Origin: Linepithema humile
Taxonomy: Eukaryota > Arthropoda > Insecta > Hymenoptera > Formicidae
Direction: 5' to 3'
NCBI RefSeq assembly: GCF_040581485.1
Contig: NC_090133.1
Span: 4,340,001-4,404,000, forward strand
Length of the DNA: 64,000 nt
Positions 63,037-64,000 of this stretch are shown here, piece after piece. The position numbers and the translations under genes are program-made. Numbering within the stretch: position 1 is the stretch's first letter; each line of letters starts with the position of its first letter. The notes beneath the pieces were generated by a model that did no database searches, was not told where the DNA came from, and saw only the letters and a list, made by a program, of their open reading frames with translations.

Positions 63037-64000
63037 CAAGACAAGCGGTAGGATCTGATGCGAAATATGTATAGTAAACGATTTCGGGGGAGCAAGAGTA
63101 CTTATTTTGTACTTATATTGTACAATTTAAAACAATACACTTTTTTTTAGAATGATGTGTAAAAATTAACTCTTATATTTTTTTCACAAAGTGTACATTC
63201 TACCATATCTTCATGTCTTGCATATTTAAACACTCAATCGTCAAATTCATGAGATGTTAGTTCTTGTGGAGAATGTTCTCGTTGTATATGATTCTTTGTT
63301 CGCAGCGTTAGATTGCGCAAAAGTTGTCCACATATGATACACTCTATTTGTCTTTTTACTTCTCGTTTCGTAAATCGAAAGTATCTCCAGTTTTTATCCC
63401 GTGCCATTTGGTTAGACTTTTCAGTTTATAAACAAATGTATGTGTCTTCATGTGTCGGGTAAGCGATCGCGTCTCGACATATGTTAATTTTAATTTGCAC
63501 AATTGACTTTTTATTTGCATTTGCGTAGGCTTTGTTTAACATTTATTAAAAATGTAATGCTCTTTTTTTTTATATTTCCACGACTGTGTTTTTAGTGACT
63601 TTATCTCTTGCCACTTTGTGTTATGATCCTTTTCAACATGTTCTTTCATTTTTTGTAACTGTATTGATAATTTTACAGTTTCTGGTTTAGTTGCACAAAG
63701 CCTGCTGCATTCAGCAGAAGAATCTTCATGTCTTGCATATATAACACCTAATCGTCAAATTCATGAGATTTTAGTTCTTGTGGAGAATGACTTGCTATAT
63801 GATTATTTATTTGTTCTGTCTGGTTTGACACAGATTGTGCACATATAATGCATTCAATTTCTTTTTTTACTTGTCTTATAAATCGGAAATATTTCCAATT
63901 TTTGTCAAAACGCGCCGGATTTTTCAATTCTTCAATGTTGCAAATAAATTGATGCCCTTTTATGTGTCGTCTAAGTGATTGGGCCGTTATACATGTAAGT
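63037..64000 (-). pseudogene. Array unit 5, cut by the window edge
   Basis: The first 964 bases of a fifth unit are visible. It carries the same stops as units 1, 2 and 4 in the spacer segments, the short GC site, and the GCGTAGG variant shared with unit 4. The array therefore continues past the window. Confidence 0.8.

Larger units (their letters stand above)
57213..64000 (-). repeat. Tandem array of about 1,456-bp zinc-finger pseudogene units
   Basis: The marker CAAGACAAGCGGTAGGATCT recurs at 57213, 58670, 60125, 61584 and 63037, giving periods of 1457, 1455, 1459 and 1453. By eye, the units differ at only a few positions per hundred. Each carries, on the minus strand, a decayed run of about eight C-x2-C...H-x3-4-H fingers. 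The array runs off the right edge. It looks like recent tandem amplification of an already broken gene. Confidence 0.93.

Noticed and set aside
57213..64000. A CRISPR or phage-type repeat array
   Set aside because: The repeat unit is about 1.4 kb and encodes zinc fingers, with no short repeat-spacer pattern. The context is eukaryotic.

Overview
The window looks like nuclear DNA of an insect, most likely a hymenopteran and plausibly an ant. The evidence is intron-bearing gene pieces of animal type (XPD helicase, Tubby), insect-type mobile elements (Ty3/gypsy, Copia, Tc1, hAT-like fold-back elements, THAP-coding exons), and CpG-dense blocks alternating with very AT-rich DNA and long (GA)n, (CT)n and (TG)n tracts. 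There are no operons, bacterial genes or CRISPR arrays. The host assignment is inference.

Layout. (1) 1 to about 39.4 kb is intergenic or intronic. CpG-rich islands alternate with AT-rich spacers, with several microsatellites, one Tc1 relic (12.84-13.25 kb), a diverged local duplication (13.77/14.16 kb) and an unusual pair of hairpins (25.0-25.2 kb). I could support no gene here. (2) 39.4-44.6 kb is a nest of inverted-repeat elements. It includes a pair of roughly 600-bp arms carrying opposed THAP-domain exons, a 119-bp element inserted in only one arm, an element inserted inside its own relative, and a 984-bp hAT-like fold-back with an exact 8-bp target duplication. (3) 45.6-49.0 kb holds two adjacent broken gene copies on the + strand that keep their introns: the C-terminal two thirds of the TFIIH helicase XPD (ERCC2), then the C-terminal Tubby domain. 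Both carry frameshifts and in-frame stops. (4) 50.4-56.2 kb is a graveyard of minus-strand transposon relics: Ty3/gypsy gag-pol interrupted by a 435-bp hAT-like fold-back, a zinc-finger relic, a Tc1 transposase piece and a Copia pol piece. (5) 56.4 kb to the right edge is a tandem array of an approximately 1,456-bp unit. Each unit is a decayed minus-strand gene for many BED-like zinc fingers. Four full units and one cut unit are visible, with a diverged edge segment on the left.

No intact conventional protein-coding gene was found. The most notable items are the amplified zinc-finger pseudogene array, whose units share inactivating stops while differing at private sites; the opposed THAP exon pair; and the linked XPD/Tubby pseudogenes.
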